Part shown: positions 41,872 through 51,252 of the stretch, piece after piece | Position numbering within the stretch: the first letter of the stretch is position 1 | How the letters are laid out: each line of letters opens with the position of its first letter | The notes under the pieces: model-generated | What the model was told of the DNA's origin: nothing | The model's database searches: none | What the model saw: only the letters and a program-made list of their open reading frames with translations | NCBI GenBank assembly: GCA_049323895.1 | Contig: JBMOKT010000039.1 | Span: 310,001-374,000 of the forward strand | From: JBMOKT01 sp049323895 | GTDB taxonomy: Bacteria > Bacillota > Peptococcia > Peptococcales > BICA1-8 | Length of the DNA: 64,000 nt | Reading direction: 5' to 3' | Translations under genes and position numbers: made by a program

Positions 41872-43482
41872 ATGAATAATAGGTTCAGGGAGGAAATAAA
41901 AAATATTTTTGATTTAGAAATTATAGATGAACAAGATTTTCCTTGGGGTTGTTCTTACTCTCTACAATTAGAACCAAACGGGAATAATGAAAAAAAATAT
42001 CTCACAACAAGTAGGACAGTTTCTATTGTAATAGTTAAGCCACATGTAATACATCAACCTCATATTCATTTCGGTTATGATGAGATACTTTATGGTTTAG
42101 AAGGGCAAACAATTCACTGGTCTAATAATGGACAGAAGATTTTAGAAAAGGGAAAATTAGTATTTATCCCTTCAGGCGGTGAACATAAAATGGTAAATAA
42201 TACTAATGAACATGCTAAATTCCTAAGTATTGTTTATCCCACTATACCAGATAGCATTGATAATTTTGATATGGTTGATGATGTTGAACTACTTGAATTT
42301 CTCAAGATTACAAATTTAGATACAATTGCTGGAGTATTAGCAAAGAATGTTAATTTATCGGTTACCTTAGTTGATATTTCAGGGGTATTATTATCTGAAT
42401 TAAATGGGTTTCCTGCATTTTGCAAATTGTGTCTTGGGGAGAAAATTGGCAATTGTATTATTGCACTACATAATGATAATAAGCTAGAGAAAAATAAAAA
42501 TGTTTACCGTTGCAAATTTAATGTGTATTCAGTACAATCCCCTATTAAAATCAATGGCAGATTACTAGGGTATTTAGGTTGTGGTTATGGAAGGGGAACT
42601 TTGCCCTCTTCACAGGAGGTTGATTTAATTCGAGAATCCTTTTCAAAAGAAAATAAAAATTCTGCTTTGCAGGAATTTTTCAACCTTGCTTTTATTAATA
42701 GAAACCATCTAAAGTCCACCGGAGAAATTCTTTCCTTAGTAAGTGCATCACTAGTAAGGTTGATAATACAGTCTGCCCGAGAAAAACAATTAAATATGTA
42801 CAAATTAACTCTCTCCAACGAAAAGCAAAGACAGGCTCAACTGGAAAATACACTTAACGAAGCTAAGCTAAAGTTTCTAGAAGCCCAGGTAAATCCACAT
42901 TTTTTATTTAATACTCTTAATACTATTGCCCAAGCAGCAACCATTGAGGGTGCTGCTACTGCAGCGTCCCTTACTTATGCACTAGCTAGTTTATTAAGAT
43001 GTAGTTTAGGCAAATCTGATTATTTGGTAACAATTAAAGAAGAGTTAACCTACATTAAAGATTATCTTCTAATACAAAAGACAAGGTTTCCTTCTAGATT
43101 TGAAGTTGAAAAAGAGATAACTGAAAAAGCCATGGATGTTAAGATACCCTTTATGACCATCATGACTTTAGTTGAAAATTCAATTATCCATGGATTTACC
43201 AATATTCGTTGGCAGGGTAAATTAAAAATAAAAGGAAAAGTCGAAGGTAACACTGCAATAATTGAAGTTATTGATAATGGTGTTGGTATGTCAGATGAGG
43301 TTATTCAGGAGGTTAAATCCTTTAGAGAAGATTCAACCTTAAAACCCTCTTCCTTAAAGGGGATTGGCTTGAAGAATATTTATAAGAGGTTAGAGTATTA
43401 TTATGCTGATAAATTTGAATTTATAATAAAAGTATTACCTAACAAAGGAACACAGGTAACAATAAAAATTTTTTTAAGTTGA
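41872..43482 (+). CDS. Soluble sensor histidine kinase: cupin, PocR and LytS-type kinase domains
   Basis: 536 residues with no membrane segment. About 55-115 form a cupin: H64, H66, E71 (HIHFGYDE) and H105 (PSGGEHKMVN) give a complete metal-ligand set. About 150-300 match the PocR sensory domain, with LVDISGVLLSELNGFPAFCKLC and Cys-containing loops, used in PocR to sense 1,2-propanediol. The kinase part has QVNPHFLFNTL (phospho-His about 342), VENSIIHG (about 433) and DNGVGMSD (about 467), the His_kinase/HATPase of the LytS class. ATG 41872 follows GGGGTG. The AraC-type response regulator gene starts 24 bp downstream. The combination suggests cytosolic sensing of a small oxygenated acid. Confidence 0.85.
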   Translation: MNNRFREEIKNIFDLEIIDEQDFPWGCSYSLQLEPNGNNEKKYLTTSRTVSIVIVKPHVIHQPHIHFGYDEILYGLEGQTIHWSNNGQKILEKGKLVFIPSGGEHKMVNNTNEHAKFLSIVYPTIPDSIDNFDMVDDVELLEFLKITNLDTIAGVLAKNVNLSVTLVDISGVLLSELNGFPAFCKLCLGEKIGNCIIALHNDNKLEKNKNVYRCKFNVYSVQSPIKINGRLLGYLGCGYGRGTLPSSQEVDLIRESFSKENKNSALQEFFNLAFINRNHLKSTGEILSLVSASLVRLIIQSAREKQLNMYKLTLSNEKQRQAQLENTLNEAKLKFLEAQVNPHFLFNTLNTIAQAATIEGAATAASLTYALASLLRCSLGKSDYLVTIKEELTYIKDYLLIQKTRFPSRFEVEKEITEKAMDVKIPFMTIMTLVENSIIHGFTNIRWQGKLKIKGKVEGNTAIIEVIDNGVGMSDEVIQEVKSFREDSTLKPSSLKGIGLKNIYKRLEYYYADKFEFIIKVLPNKGTQVTIKIFLS

Positions 43483-43506
43483 CATTTTTGCATTGGAGAG
43501 ATCAAA

Positions 43507-45057
43507 TTGTATAGCTTATTAATTGTTGATGATGAGCCTATGGCTTTAAATTTTATTCGTTTTGTAATAAACAAGTACAACCTACCTTTTGAGATATGTG
43601 CTGAAGGAGAAGACGGGGAACAGGCTATAGAACTGGCTGATTTGCATAAACCTGATTTTATTATTATTGATGTAGATATGCCTCTCTTAGATGGATTGAC
43701 TGCAGCCAAAATAATTAAAACTAAATACCCTGAAACGCAGATTTATATCTTAACAGCTTACGAATATTTTGAATATGCGCAAAGGGCAGTAAAAATTAGA
43801 GTTGAAGATTACTTATTGAAACCTTTAAAAGCAGAGACCTTGGTGGAAGCCTTGCAAAATGGGATTATGCTACTGACCAAGGAAAGAACAAAGAAAGGTG
43901 AAATTTCAAGCATACGAGAACAGGTGGAACAATTAAAACCAATAGTAAAAGAAAAAATGTTAGATGATTTAAAAAAAGAGAACTTTGATATATCCAAATT
44001 TGATATAATCTTGCCGAATATTCAAACAAAAAGTTTTAAGCCTGTAGGAGTTATAAGTGTTAGCTTACTTCATACTGGTGTTAATCAAAGTTATTTACTT
44101 GATGCATTTATTGATCGACTAAAGCAAAAATGTGGTATTGGTCTATATTCTATTTTAGCAAATGGGCAATTAATCCTCTTTATAAATGAGTTTAATAGGA
44201 GTACTATTGAAGAAACTGTATACAGTTGGTCAAAAATCTTAAAGTTACAACTGGCAGTAGGTATTGCCCCCATCACTAAAGAAGAGAGTATACACGTTGC
44301 TTTTAATAAGGCTGAAGAGGTAAGGAGAACAGCAGTTTTTTGGGGGTACGAAGGTGTTTTTGGATATGAAGATTTTAAGAACCTACCGTATGGACTTTCA
44401 GAGATTTCAAGATTACAAAAAAATATGTACAAAAAATTATTAGAAAAAAAATTCTCCGAAATAGAACAAGCGTTTAAGAAACAATTATTTGAAGAAAATC
44501 TCGTATTTTATTCCCAAGTTATGCATTTTAGTAAAAAAATAATTACGGTACTATCCGGTAATTTATCGGAATTATTTCCAGATTTAGATTGTAATGGGTT
44601 TATACTTGAGTGTGAAAAACGTTTAGAGACAACAGAGACGGTTTATCAATTAGAAGAAACTTTTTTAAGTTTTATTTATTACATCGGGAGTAAAATCCAT
44701 AATAATGCTAAGAACCATACGGAACAAATGGTAAAACTGGCGGTTGGTTATATTAATCAAAACTATAATAAAATAGTAACCCTGCAACTAATAGCGGATT
44801 ATTTGTTCTTGAGCCCCAGTTATTTAAGTAGAATTTTCAAAAAATATACCGGTGAAGGTTTTTCCAATTATTTATTAAAGATAAGACTTGAACATGCTCA
44901 TAGCTTATTATTAACGGGAAACTATACAGTTGCCCAAGTTTCTAAAAAAGTTGGTTTTGATGACCCGAGTTATTTTAGTTTTGTTTTTAAAAAAGCACAT
45001 AATTTAACTCCCATACAAATTATTCATTCCAGCTCGGACAAAAAACTATCTACTTAA
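43507..45057 (+). CDS. AraC-type response regulator
   Basis: 516 residues. The N-terminal receiver has DDE near 8-10, phospho-acceptor Asp near 55 (IIDVDMP), Thr in ILTAYEYFEY and Lys in LLKPL (about 103). The middle region (about 140-400) has no recognised domain and may dimerise. The C-terminus carries a double HTH AraC domain, with LQLIADYLFLSPSYLSRIFKK and ending VGFDDPSYFSFVFKK. It is the cognate partner of the cupin-PocR kinase (24-bp gap). Probable targets are the larA-like/Nramp-like/ilvD-like genes upstream or the NCS2 gene downstream. Start TTG 43507 with GGAGAG upstream. Confidence 0.9.
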   Translation: MYSLLIVDDEPMALNFIRFVINKYNLPFEICAEGEDGEQAIELADLHKPDFIIIDVDMPLLDGLTAAKIIKTKYPETQIYILTAYEYFEYAQRAVKIRVEDYLLKPLKAETLVEALQNGIMLLTKERTKKGEISSIREQVEQLKPIVKEKMLDDLKKENFDISKFDIILPNIQTKSFKPVGVISVSLLHTGVNQSYLLDAFIDRLKQKCGIGLYSILANGQLILFINEFNRSTIEETVYSWSKILKLQLAVGIAPITKEESIHVAFNKAEEVRRTAVFWGYEGVFGYEDFKNLPYGLSEISRLQKNMYKKLLEKKFSEIEQAFKKQLFEENLVFYSQVMHFSKKIITVLSGNLSELFPDLDCNGFILECEKRLETTETVYQLEETFLSFIYYIGSKIHNNAKNHTEQMVKLAVGYINQNYNKIVTLQLIADYLFLSPSYLSRIFKKYTGEGFSNYLLKIRLEHAHSLLLTGNYTVAQVSKKVGFDDPSYFSFVFKKAHNLTPIQIIHSSSDKKLST

Positions 45058-45187
45058 AATTATTACACCTTTGCAGAAGACATGTTCATAATAAAATTTG
45101 AGACGAAAATATTATAGAATGTTATAATTTTGATGTTTGTTGTACTACTAAGCAGAATATAATCAGTGTATCGAAAGGATCTTAAGA

Positions 45188-46504
45188 ATGGGTATCTTAT
45201 ATAAACCAGAAGACAAGCCGCCGCTATCAAAAACACTTATCTATTCACTGCAATGGATTGCCTTTAATTTGGTAAATGTGGCGGTAGTACCGGTAGTTGT
45301 TGGTAGTGCAGTGGGATTATCCCAGGTGGAAATTGGACAATTGGCACAGAGGACAATGGTTTTTGCTTCTTTTGCTTCAATCCTACAGGTTATTTTTGGG
45401 CATAGGCTGCCCATCATTGAGGGTCCTGCCGGTATGTGGTATGGAATATTTATTACACTAGGTGCCATGGCCCCTAACATGGGTAAAGATTTGGCACTTT
45501 TGCGCACCGATTTACAACTGGGTGTCATAGCGGCAGGAATTGTGTTAATCATTTTTGGTATGATGGGTATCATGGGAAAAGTACTTAAATTTTTCACACC
45601 GGCCGTCACTGGTACAGTATTAGTTTTGTTGACCCTGCAATTGTCTGGTTCTTTTGTAAAAGGCATGCTGGGCATAGAAAGTGGGTTGGATAAAATTAAT
45701 ATCCCCAGTTTAGTGGTTTCAGCAACGGTAATAATCATAATAGTAGCTATCAACCTAAAGGGCAAAGGCTTTCTCAATACGATGGGAATACTAATTGGTA
45801 CCTTGGCGGGCTGGCTTCTAGCAATAATATTTGGTATAGCACCAGCCTATAATCAAGTGGTTACAGTACCATTTTTTCAATTACCTGTATTATTAGCCTG
45901 GGGGTCTCCCACCTTGGATATAGGGATTATCTTTGTTTCTATTCTTATAGGTTTATTGGTTCTGTCAAATTTAGTTGCCAGTATTTTAGCTATGGAAAGG
46001 ACATTGGAAATAAAGACTCCTCCGGGAACATACGATAAAGGCGTGATATTTACCGGTATTGCGGATGTTTTAGCGGGGCTTGGATCAACTGTAGGTGTAG
46101 TTCCTTATTCGGCAAGTGCAGGTCTGGTTAGTTTGACGGGGGTAGGCTCGAAAGCTCCCTTTATTTTGTACGCTGTGACAATGATGGTACTAGGTCTATT
46201 TCCTCCTGTAGGATCTCTGCTTACCTTAATTCCCAAACCCGTTGGCTATGCAGTGCTTGCAGTTTCTTTCTGCCAAATGCTAATTTTCGGCCTTAAGGAC
46301 TATCATCTAATGAAACTTGATAGAAGAGGTTCCTTTGTTATAGGTCTCCCTATTATAATAGGTACAGGTATAATCAGCTTACCTCCGGGGGTCTTTCAAG
46401 GGTTTCCTGCATTTCTGCAATATATTATTGGAAATGGTTTTGTAACGGGAATGCTATTATGCATCCTGTTAGAACACTTTTTTATACCCAAAACAAACCC
46501 ATAA
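45188..46504 (+). CDS. NCS2-family nucleobase/cation symporter
   Basis: 438 residues with about 12-14 hydrophobic segments. LPIIEGPAGMWYGIF is the TM3 beta-strand motif region of the UraA/xanthine family, TPAVTGTVLVLLTLQLSG and GLGSTVGVVPYSASAGLVSLTGVGSKAP are further family blocks. These carriers move uracil, xanthine or urate with a cation. Sequence does not separate the ligands. AAAGGATC precedes ATG. It follows the response regulator gene by 130 bp, so it may be a target of that system. Confidence 0.88.
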   Translation: MGILYKPEDKPPLSKTLIYSLQWIAFNLVNVAVVPVVVGSAVGLSQVEIGQLAQRTMVFASFASILQVIFGHRLPIIEGPAGMWYGIFITLGAMAPNMGKDLALLRTDLQLGVIAAGIVLIIFGMMGIMGKVLKFFTPAVTGTVLVLLTLQLSGSFVKGMLGIESGLDKINIPSLVVSATVIIIIVAINLKGKGFLNTMGILIGTLAGWLLAIIFGIAPAYNQVVTVPFFQLPVLLAWGSPTLDIGIIFVSILIGLLVLSNLVASILAMERTLEIKTPPGTYDKGVIFTGIADVLAGLGSTVGVVPYSASAGLVSLTGVGSKAPFILYAVTMMVLGLFPPVGSLLTLIPKPVGYAVLAVSFCQMLIFGLKDYHLMKLDRRGSFVIGLPIIIGTGIISLPPGVFQGFPAFLQYIIGNGFVTGMLLCILLEHFFIPKTNP

Positions 46505-46583
46505 CCTTTTCTCTTGACCTTTAGCTGCAGCAGTGGTAGCTTTAAGAATATCGGTAATTCAGATTTATTAGGGAGAGTAATCA

Positions 46584-47498
46584 ATGATAAACAGATATTA
46601 TACAGGAGTTTTGCTGGTAATCCTTTCAGCAGTTGGATTTGCATTTCTTCCTATCTTTGGACTTTATGCCTATGGTTACAATGTTTCGGTGCAAACATTG
46701 CTTTTCTACCGGTTTTTAATTGCCAGCATCATCTTCTTTAGTTATATTTTTCTAAAAGGAATCCCCTGTAAGCCAAATTTAAAACAACTGATTTCTCTAT
46801 TTATCCTAGGCGGCGTTTTATATACCATTATGTCCAATTTCTATCTTTCTTCGGTGAAATATATTCCTGCTTCTCTAGCGGCTCTGCTTTTATATGCATA
46901 TCCAATTGTTGTAACAGTCTTAGCCTTTTTTATAGAAAAAGAAAAAGCTTCAGTACAAAATATGGCTGCCATAGGTTTGTGTTTTGTAGGACTTTATATT
47001 GTATTAAGGGCTCCCTTTGAAAACATGAATTACCTAGGGGTGTTTTTTGCCTTGGGAGCAGCGGCGGCTTATGGGCTGTATATTGTCTTCAGCCGTCAAA
47101 TAGTTTCCCAGGTTACAGCCTTAGTATCCAGTGCCTATGTCACCCTGTTTGCATCTCTTTCCCTGTTTATAATCGGTATTTTTTTAGATACTTTAAACTT
47201 GAAATCTATAGCATCAGGTTATGCTTGGCTGCACATCTTAGGTGTGGCCCTTTGTTCCACCGCAATTGCAGTATTTACTTTTTTCATCGGGGTAAATCTT
47301 ATTGGTTCTACCAAGGCCTCCATCATTAGTACGGTAGAGCCCTTGGTGACTATTATTCTATCAACATTGTTACTGGGTGAAAAACTTTCTATGCTGCAAT
47401 TAGCTGGCGGATTATTGGTATTAGGAGGAGCGGTTCTAGCTGCACTACCCTCTGTAGGAGCAAAGGAAAAGGTCAACAACCAGATGCAAGCTAGATAA
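46584..47498 (+). CDS. EamA/DMT-family transporter
   Basis: 304 residues with ten hydrophobic segments in two similar halves of five. Each half ends in the EamA pattern: PASLAALLLYAYPIVVTVLAF in the first, and GSTKASIISTVEPLVTIILS plus LLGEKLSMLQLAGGLLVLGG in the second. DMT carriers export amino acids or metabolites; the ligand is unknown. AGGGAGAG precedes ATG 46584. The ung gene follows in 27 bp. Confidence 0.9.
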   Translation: MINRYYTGVLLVILSAVGFAFLPIFGLYAYGYNVSVQTLLFYRFLIASIIFFSYIFLKGIPCKPNLKQLISLFILGGVLYTIMSNFYLSSVKYIPASLAALLLYAYPIVVTVLAFFIEKEKASVQNMAAIGLCFVGLYIVLRAPFENMNYLGVFFALGAAAAYGLYIVFSRQIVSQVTALVSSAYVTLFASLSLFIIGIFLDTLNLKSIASGYAWLHILGVALCSTAIAVFTFFIGVNLIGSTKASIISTVEPLVTIILSTLLLGEKLSMLQLAGGLLVLGGAVLAALPSVGAKEKVNNQMQAR

Positions 47499-47524
47499 AA
47501 TAGTTCACAGAGGGGGAGTGGAGC

Positions 47525-48202
47525 ATGGCGGAGATTCTAAAAAATGATTGGGCCAAACTTTTAGACCAAGAGTTTAAAAAGGATTATTATCTAGAACTGC
47601 GGCAATTTTTAATAGATGAATACAGTAGTAAGGTGATCTATCCTGACAAGCATGACATTTTTAATGCGTTGCATTTAACGTCATACGAGAAAACCAAAGT
47701 AGTAATCTTAGGTCAGGATCCATACCACGGTCACGGACAAGCCCATGGATTAAGCTTTTCCGTTAAACCAGGAATCAATCCCCCGCCTTCCTTACAGAAT
47801 ATATTCAAAGAATTGCAGCAGGATTTAGGATACAGCATACCTAATAATGGATACCTTATTAAGTGGACTCAAGAGGGAGTATTGCTTTTAAATACAGTTC
47901 TAACCGTACGGCAGGGGCAGCCTAATTCCCATAAGGGCAGAGGTTGGGAGGTATTTACAGATAAAGTAATTGAAACATTAAATAGCAGGGAAGAACCTAT
48001 AGTTTTTATACTTTGGGGCAAGAATGCACAAGACAAGCAGTATCTTATTAACTCTAAACAACATCTGATTATACAATCCCCACATCCCAGTCCCTTTTCG
48101 GCTAATAGAGGCTTTTTCGGCAGCAGGCCCTTTTCCAAGGTTAATGACTTTCTCGAAGGAATTGGTCGCGGAGCAATTGATTGGCAAATTCCTGACACCT
48201 AG
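47525..48202 (+). CDS. ung: Uracil-DNA glycosylase
   Basis: 225 residues, the normal Ung length. Active-site blocks: GQDPYHGHGQAHGLSFSV (catalytic Asp/His water-activating motif, about 63-80), LLLNTVLTVRQGQPNSH and HPSPFSANRGFFGSRPF (minor-groove loop, about 188-204). It removes uracil from DNA as the first step in base excision repair. GAGGGGGAGTGGAG precedes ATG 47525. It is the only clear housekeeping gene in this part. Confidence 0.97.
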   Translation: MAEILKNDWAKLLDQEFKKDYYLELRQFLIDEYSSKVIYPDKHDIFNALHLTSYEKTKVVILGQDPYHGHGQAHGLSFSVKPGINPPPSLQNIFKELQQDLGYSIPNNGYLIKWTQEGVLLLNTVLTVRQGQPNSHKGRGWEVFTDKVIETLNSREEPIVFILWGKNAQDKQYLINSKQHLIIQSPHPSPFSANRGFFGSRPFSKVNDFLEGIGRGAIDWQIPDT

Positions 48203-48259
48203 CCTAGTAAAAATTTGTGTAAAGTTAGATAATTCTTGTATTAAAATATATTTTGCATA

Positions 48260-48289
48260 TTGCAAAAGAAACCTTTTTTGATGTAAAAT
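48260..48289 (+). promoter_or_regulatory. Possible promoter for the third T-box leader
   Basis: TTGCAA, 18 bases, TAAAAT, about 20 bases before the T-box stem I. The match is moderate. Confidence 0.4.
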
Positions 48290-48310
48290 ATTTATATATT
48301 TAAAAAGAGA

Positions 48311-48557
48311 ATATCTAAACACTGTGAAGGGGAACAAGTACTTTAGGACTAAATTACAGAGAGTTGGTGGCAGGTGCAAACCAACAGCAACCTTAAAGGA
48401 AATTCCGCCCTGGAGTGGGGTATGTTGAATACGACCGGTTACATGTCCGTTATCATGAATAAGTGAACTAATTGTCTATTATTAGTTAATTTGGGTGGCA
48501 ACGCGGGTTACAAGCTCGTCCCTGTAGATTATCTGCAGGAACGGGCTTTTTATTTTT
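48311..48557 (+). promoter_or_regulatory. T-box leader 3 (specifier tentatively UCC, Ser)
   Basis: It holds GTGAAGGGGAACAAGTA, ACAGAGAG, distal TTGGT...ACCAA with GGCAGGTGCAA, GAAATTCCGCCC on the 3' side of the specifier loop, and the antiterminator core GGGTGGCAACGCGG (about 48493). It ends in a terminator (AAGCTCGTCCCTGTAGA...TCTGCAGG.ACGGGCTT, then T5). The base before the core AAC is C, which calls for a tRNA with G73, as in tRNA-Ser. UCC at 48404-48406 fits Ser. UUC one base earlier would mean Phe, but tRNA-Phe has A73. The antiterminator is CAAC and not NACC. It controls the GlcE/D/F-like genes at 48693-52481. Confidence 0.8.
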
Positions 48558-48692
48558 TTAGTGTTTATTAATATTGATAATACCTTGTATATAATATACA
48601 ATATCCATAATACGTGGCAATATTAGGAATTTTCTAAAAATATAGGGGGTTAAGGATGATAAAAAAATGTTTAGAGATGGGGGTGGAGTTGT

Positions 48693-49877
48693 TTGTTGAC
48701 TAGTGTTTTAAATCCAGCGGGGATGGATGAACTGCAGAAAGTTATAACAACTGCCAAGGAGAAAAAGGTCAAGGTGCTTCTTAAGGAAAATGTTGATTTC
48801 AATTCTATGGATATTGACGAAAATACACTTGTCCTGGATATTTCAAAATTAGATAAGATTATTGATTTGGACAAAGAAAACTTTACGGTAACTGTTGAGG
48901 GTGGAATTAACTTTTTGGAATTTCAGAATTTACTATGGGAAAAGGGTTTCTATTTTCCCATAGATACATATGCCAGTGGGCATACCAGTCTTTCCTACAA
49001 TGTTTTGCACAGTATTCCCTCCTATAGTTTAGGGGGTTACGGCAATTACCGGGAATACTTACTAGGTATAGAAGCAATCCTTTTTAACGGCAATTATATT
49101 AAAGTTGGCGGCAAAAACATTAAAAACGTATCGGGATTGGATTTGATTGGTCTGCTGGCCGGTTCCAAGGAAACCCTAGGACTTATTACCAGTCTTACTT
49201 TACGGCTTTTACCCCGTCCCGAAGAAAAAAGGGTATTTATTTGTACTTTTGAATCGTTGGAATTGGCTTTGCGGGCGGCTGGCGAACTTTCCAATAGCAA
49301 AATTAATCCGGCAAAAATATTTACTTTGAATGATTCGGGAAGTATTTTCCTTGGAGATAAAAATCCAGGGAGTTTACCTACAATAATAGTTGAAGTTGAG
49401 GGCTTTAAAGCCTCTATGCCTCGTAAGGTTAATGAAATTAAAGAGATTGCTGCAAAATATACTGGCAAAGCCCTAATAGAGCTTGTAGAATACCAACAGA
49501 TTATTAACTTTTGGAATTCTTTTAGGGAAATGCAGTACCATTTACTGACTAAGACCTGTAATCCCCTTTCATTCAGCAGTTTTCTCACAGGACTTCAAGA
49601 AATGGTTATAGATCTTAACGGAAAAATAAATAATTCTCCTGAAAATGTCGTTATTATAATAAATAATATAATCGGTAAAGGAATGGCAATACCCCAGGGC
49701 ACACCTAACGTTAAATCCCTGACTACTGAATTCAAGGATATAATAAAGAAACATAACGGTAATATCTTGAATGATACAAAACGTCAACAATGCGGAATAA
49801 ACTTTATTCAGGAAAAAATACGCAAAGTCTTTGACCCGGCAGATATATCCTATTGGGGGGTGAAAAATTATGAATAA
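48693..49877 (+). CDS. FAD-binding oxidoreductase subunit, GlcE-like
   Basis: 394 residues. It has the PCMH-type FAD domain with a degraded first motif (ENTLVLDISKLDKIIDLDKENFTV), the middle VGGKNIKNVSGLDLIGLLAGSKETLGLI and a C-terminal half with less similarity. This resembles GlcE, the FAD-domain-only subunit of glycolate oxidase. TTG 48693 (or 48696) follows GGTGGAG. It is the first gene downstream of the T-box and overlaps the GlcD gene by 8 bp. Confidence 0.75.
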   Translation: MLTSVLNPAGMDELQKVITTAKEKKVKVLLKENVDFNSMDIDENTLVLDISKLDKIIDLDKENFTVTVEGGINFLEFQNLLWEKGFYFPIDTYASGHTSLSYNVLHSIPSYSLGGYGNYREYLLGIEAILFNGNYIKVGGKNIKNVSGLDLIGLLAGSKETLGLITSLTLRLLPRPEEKRVFICTFESLELALRAAGELSNSKINPAKIFTLNDSGSIFLGDKNPGSLPTIIVEVEGFKASMPRKVNEIKEIAAKYTGKALIELVEYQQIINFWNSFREMQYHLLTKTCNPLSFSSFLTGLQEMVIDLNGKINNSPENVVIIINNIIGKGMAIPQGTPNVKSLTTEFKDIIKKHNGNILNDTKRQQCGINFIQEKIRKVFDPADISYWGVKNYE

Positions 49878-51252
49878 TAAACAAATAGATGCCCTGAGGA
49901 GTATGGTTGGTCCGGGGAACATTTGTACTACAAAAGAGGAGTTATTGGTTTACCAATATGATGCTACCCTTTTGAAGGGGGCACCGGAAGTAATTATTTT
50001 TCCTGAAAATACCCAACAGGTATCTCGTATTTTAGCCTATGCCTATGAGGAAAACATTCCTGTAAATACAAGGGGGGCCGGTACCAATTTAAGCGGTGGT
50101 ACTATACCGGATAAGGGTGGCATTGCATTAGTCCTGACAAAGATGAACAAAGTAATTGAAATAGATTTTGAAAATTTAGTTGTAGTTGTGGAGCCAGGGA
50201 TAATTAACCAAGAACTGCAGGATATGCTTATACCCCATGGTTACTACTACCCGCCAGACCCTGCAAGCATGAAGGCCTGCACCATTGGCGGAAATGTTGG
50301 TGAATGTTCAGGAGGACCTCGTTGCTTAAAGTATGGCGTGACCCGGGATTATATCCTAGGCATGGAGGTGGTTCTAAGTACTGGTGAGGTAATAGAACTG
50401 GGTGGTAAACACCAGCTAAACCCCGACCATTGGGATATAATAAAGGTTTTAGTTGGTTCCGAAGGAACCCTTGGTGTATTTACCAAGCTTTATTTGAAGA
50501 TTAAAAAAATACCTGAAGCTAAAAAAACAATGTTGTGTACCTTCAATAGTGTGAAAGATGCCAGCAGAACGGTGGCAAATATTGTTAGTGAAGGCATTGT
50601 ACCTACTACTTTGGAAATGATGGATAACCTTCTCATCAACTGTGCAGAGGACTTTACTGGATTAGGTCTTGATAGGACAGCAGATGCCCTTCTGCTGATT
50701 GAGGTTGACGGCTTAAAAGAGGAATTATGCGGTCAGGTTGAAGTAATTCAAAAAGTGTGCGAGAAAAACAACGTAAAAGAATTTAAGATTGCCCAATCGG
50801 CAAAGGAAGTTGACCAGTTATGGACGGCCCGGCGAACTGTAATTGGGGCTGTTGCCAGAAAGCGCCCTTCTTATTCCCTGCAGGATGTTACGGTGCCCAG
50901 AAATAAACTTCCTGATATTGTACAGGAAATAGTAACGGTATCGGAAAGGTATGGACTGCCCATTGGTGTCTTGGCCCATGCCGGTGATGGGAATCTCCAT
51001 CCTTTGGTACTCTTTGATGAACGAAATAAAGAAGAGGTTGCTAAAGTTCATGACGCCGAATTAAAAATCTGCCAAGCTGCCCTAGCTTTGGGGGGGACTC
51101 TAAGCGGTGAGCACGGTATTGGTTTATTGAAGAAACCCTATCTGGAGCAGGAGTTTTCACCAGAGGTACTTGAATTAAAAAGGCAGATTATGCTTGCCTT
51201 TGACCCTAAAAACATCCTCAATCCGGACAAAATCATGGAGGTGAGGAATTAG
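49870..51252 (+). CDS. glcD: FAD-linked 2-hydroxyacid dehydrogenase, GlcD family
   Basis: 460 residues. NTRGAGTNLSGGTIP, YPPDPASMKACTIGGNVGECSGG, VLVGSEGTLGVF, VLAHAGDGNLHPLV and SGEHGIGLL are the usual FAD and substrate/metal blocks. It belongs to the same family as the proteins at 7910 and 57765. Given the T-box ahead, a link to amino-acid (serine) metabolism is possible: D-2-hydroxyglutarate dehydrogenases of this family recycle the product of a SerA-type reaction. GGGGGGTG precedes ATG. The stop codon overlaps the start of glcF by 1 base. Confidence 0.9.
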   Translation: MNNKQIDALRSMVGPGNICTTKEELLVYQYDATLLKGAPEVIIFPENTQQVSRILAYAYEENIPVNTRGAGTNLSGGTIPDKGGIALVLTKMNKVIEIDFENLVVVVEPGIINQELQDMLIPHGYYYPPDPASMKACTIGGNVGECSGGPRCLKYGVTRDYILGMEVVLSTGEVIELGGKHQLNPDHWDIIKVLVGSEGTLGVFTKLYLKIKKIPEAKKTMLCTFNSVKDASRTVANIVSEGIVPTTLEMMDNLLINCAEDFTGLGLDRTADALLLIEVDGLKEELCGQVEVIQKVCEKNNVKEFKIAQSAKEVDQLWTARRTVIGAVARKRPSYSLQDVTVPRNKLPDIVQEIVTVSERYGLPIGVLAHAGDGNLHPLVLFDERNKEEVAKVHDAELKICQAALALGGTLSGEHGIGLLKKPYLEQEFSPEVLELKRQIMLAFDPKNILNPDKIMEVRN

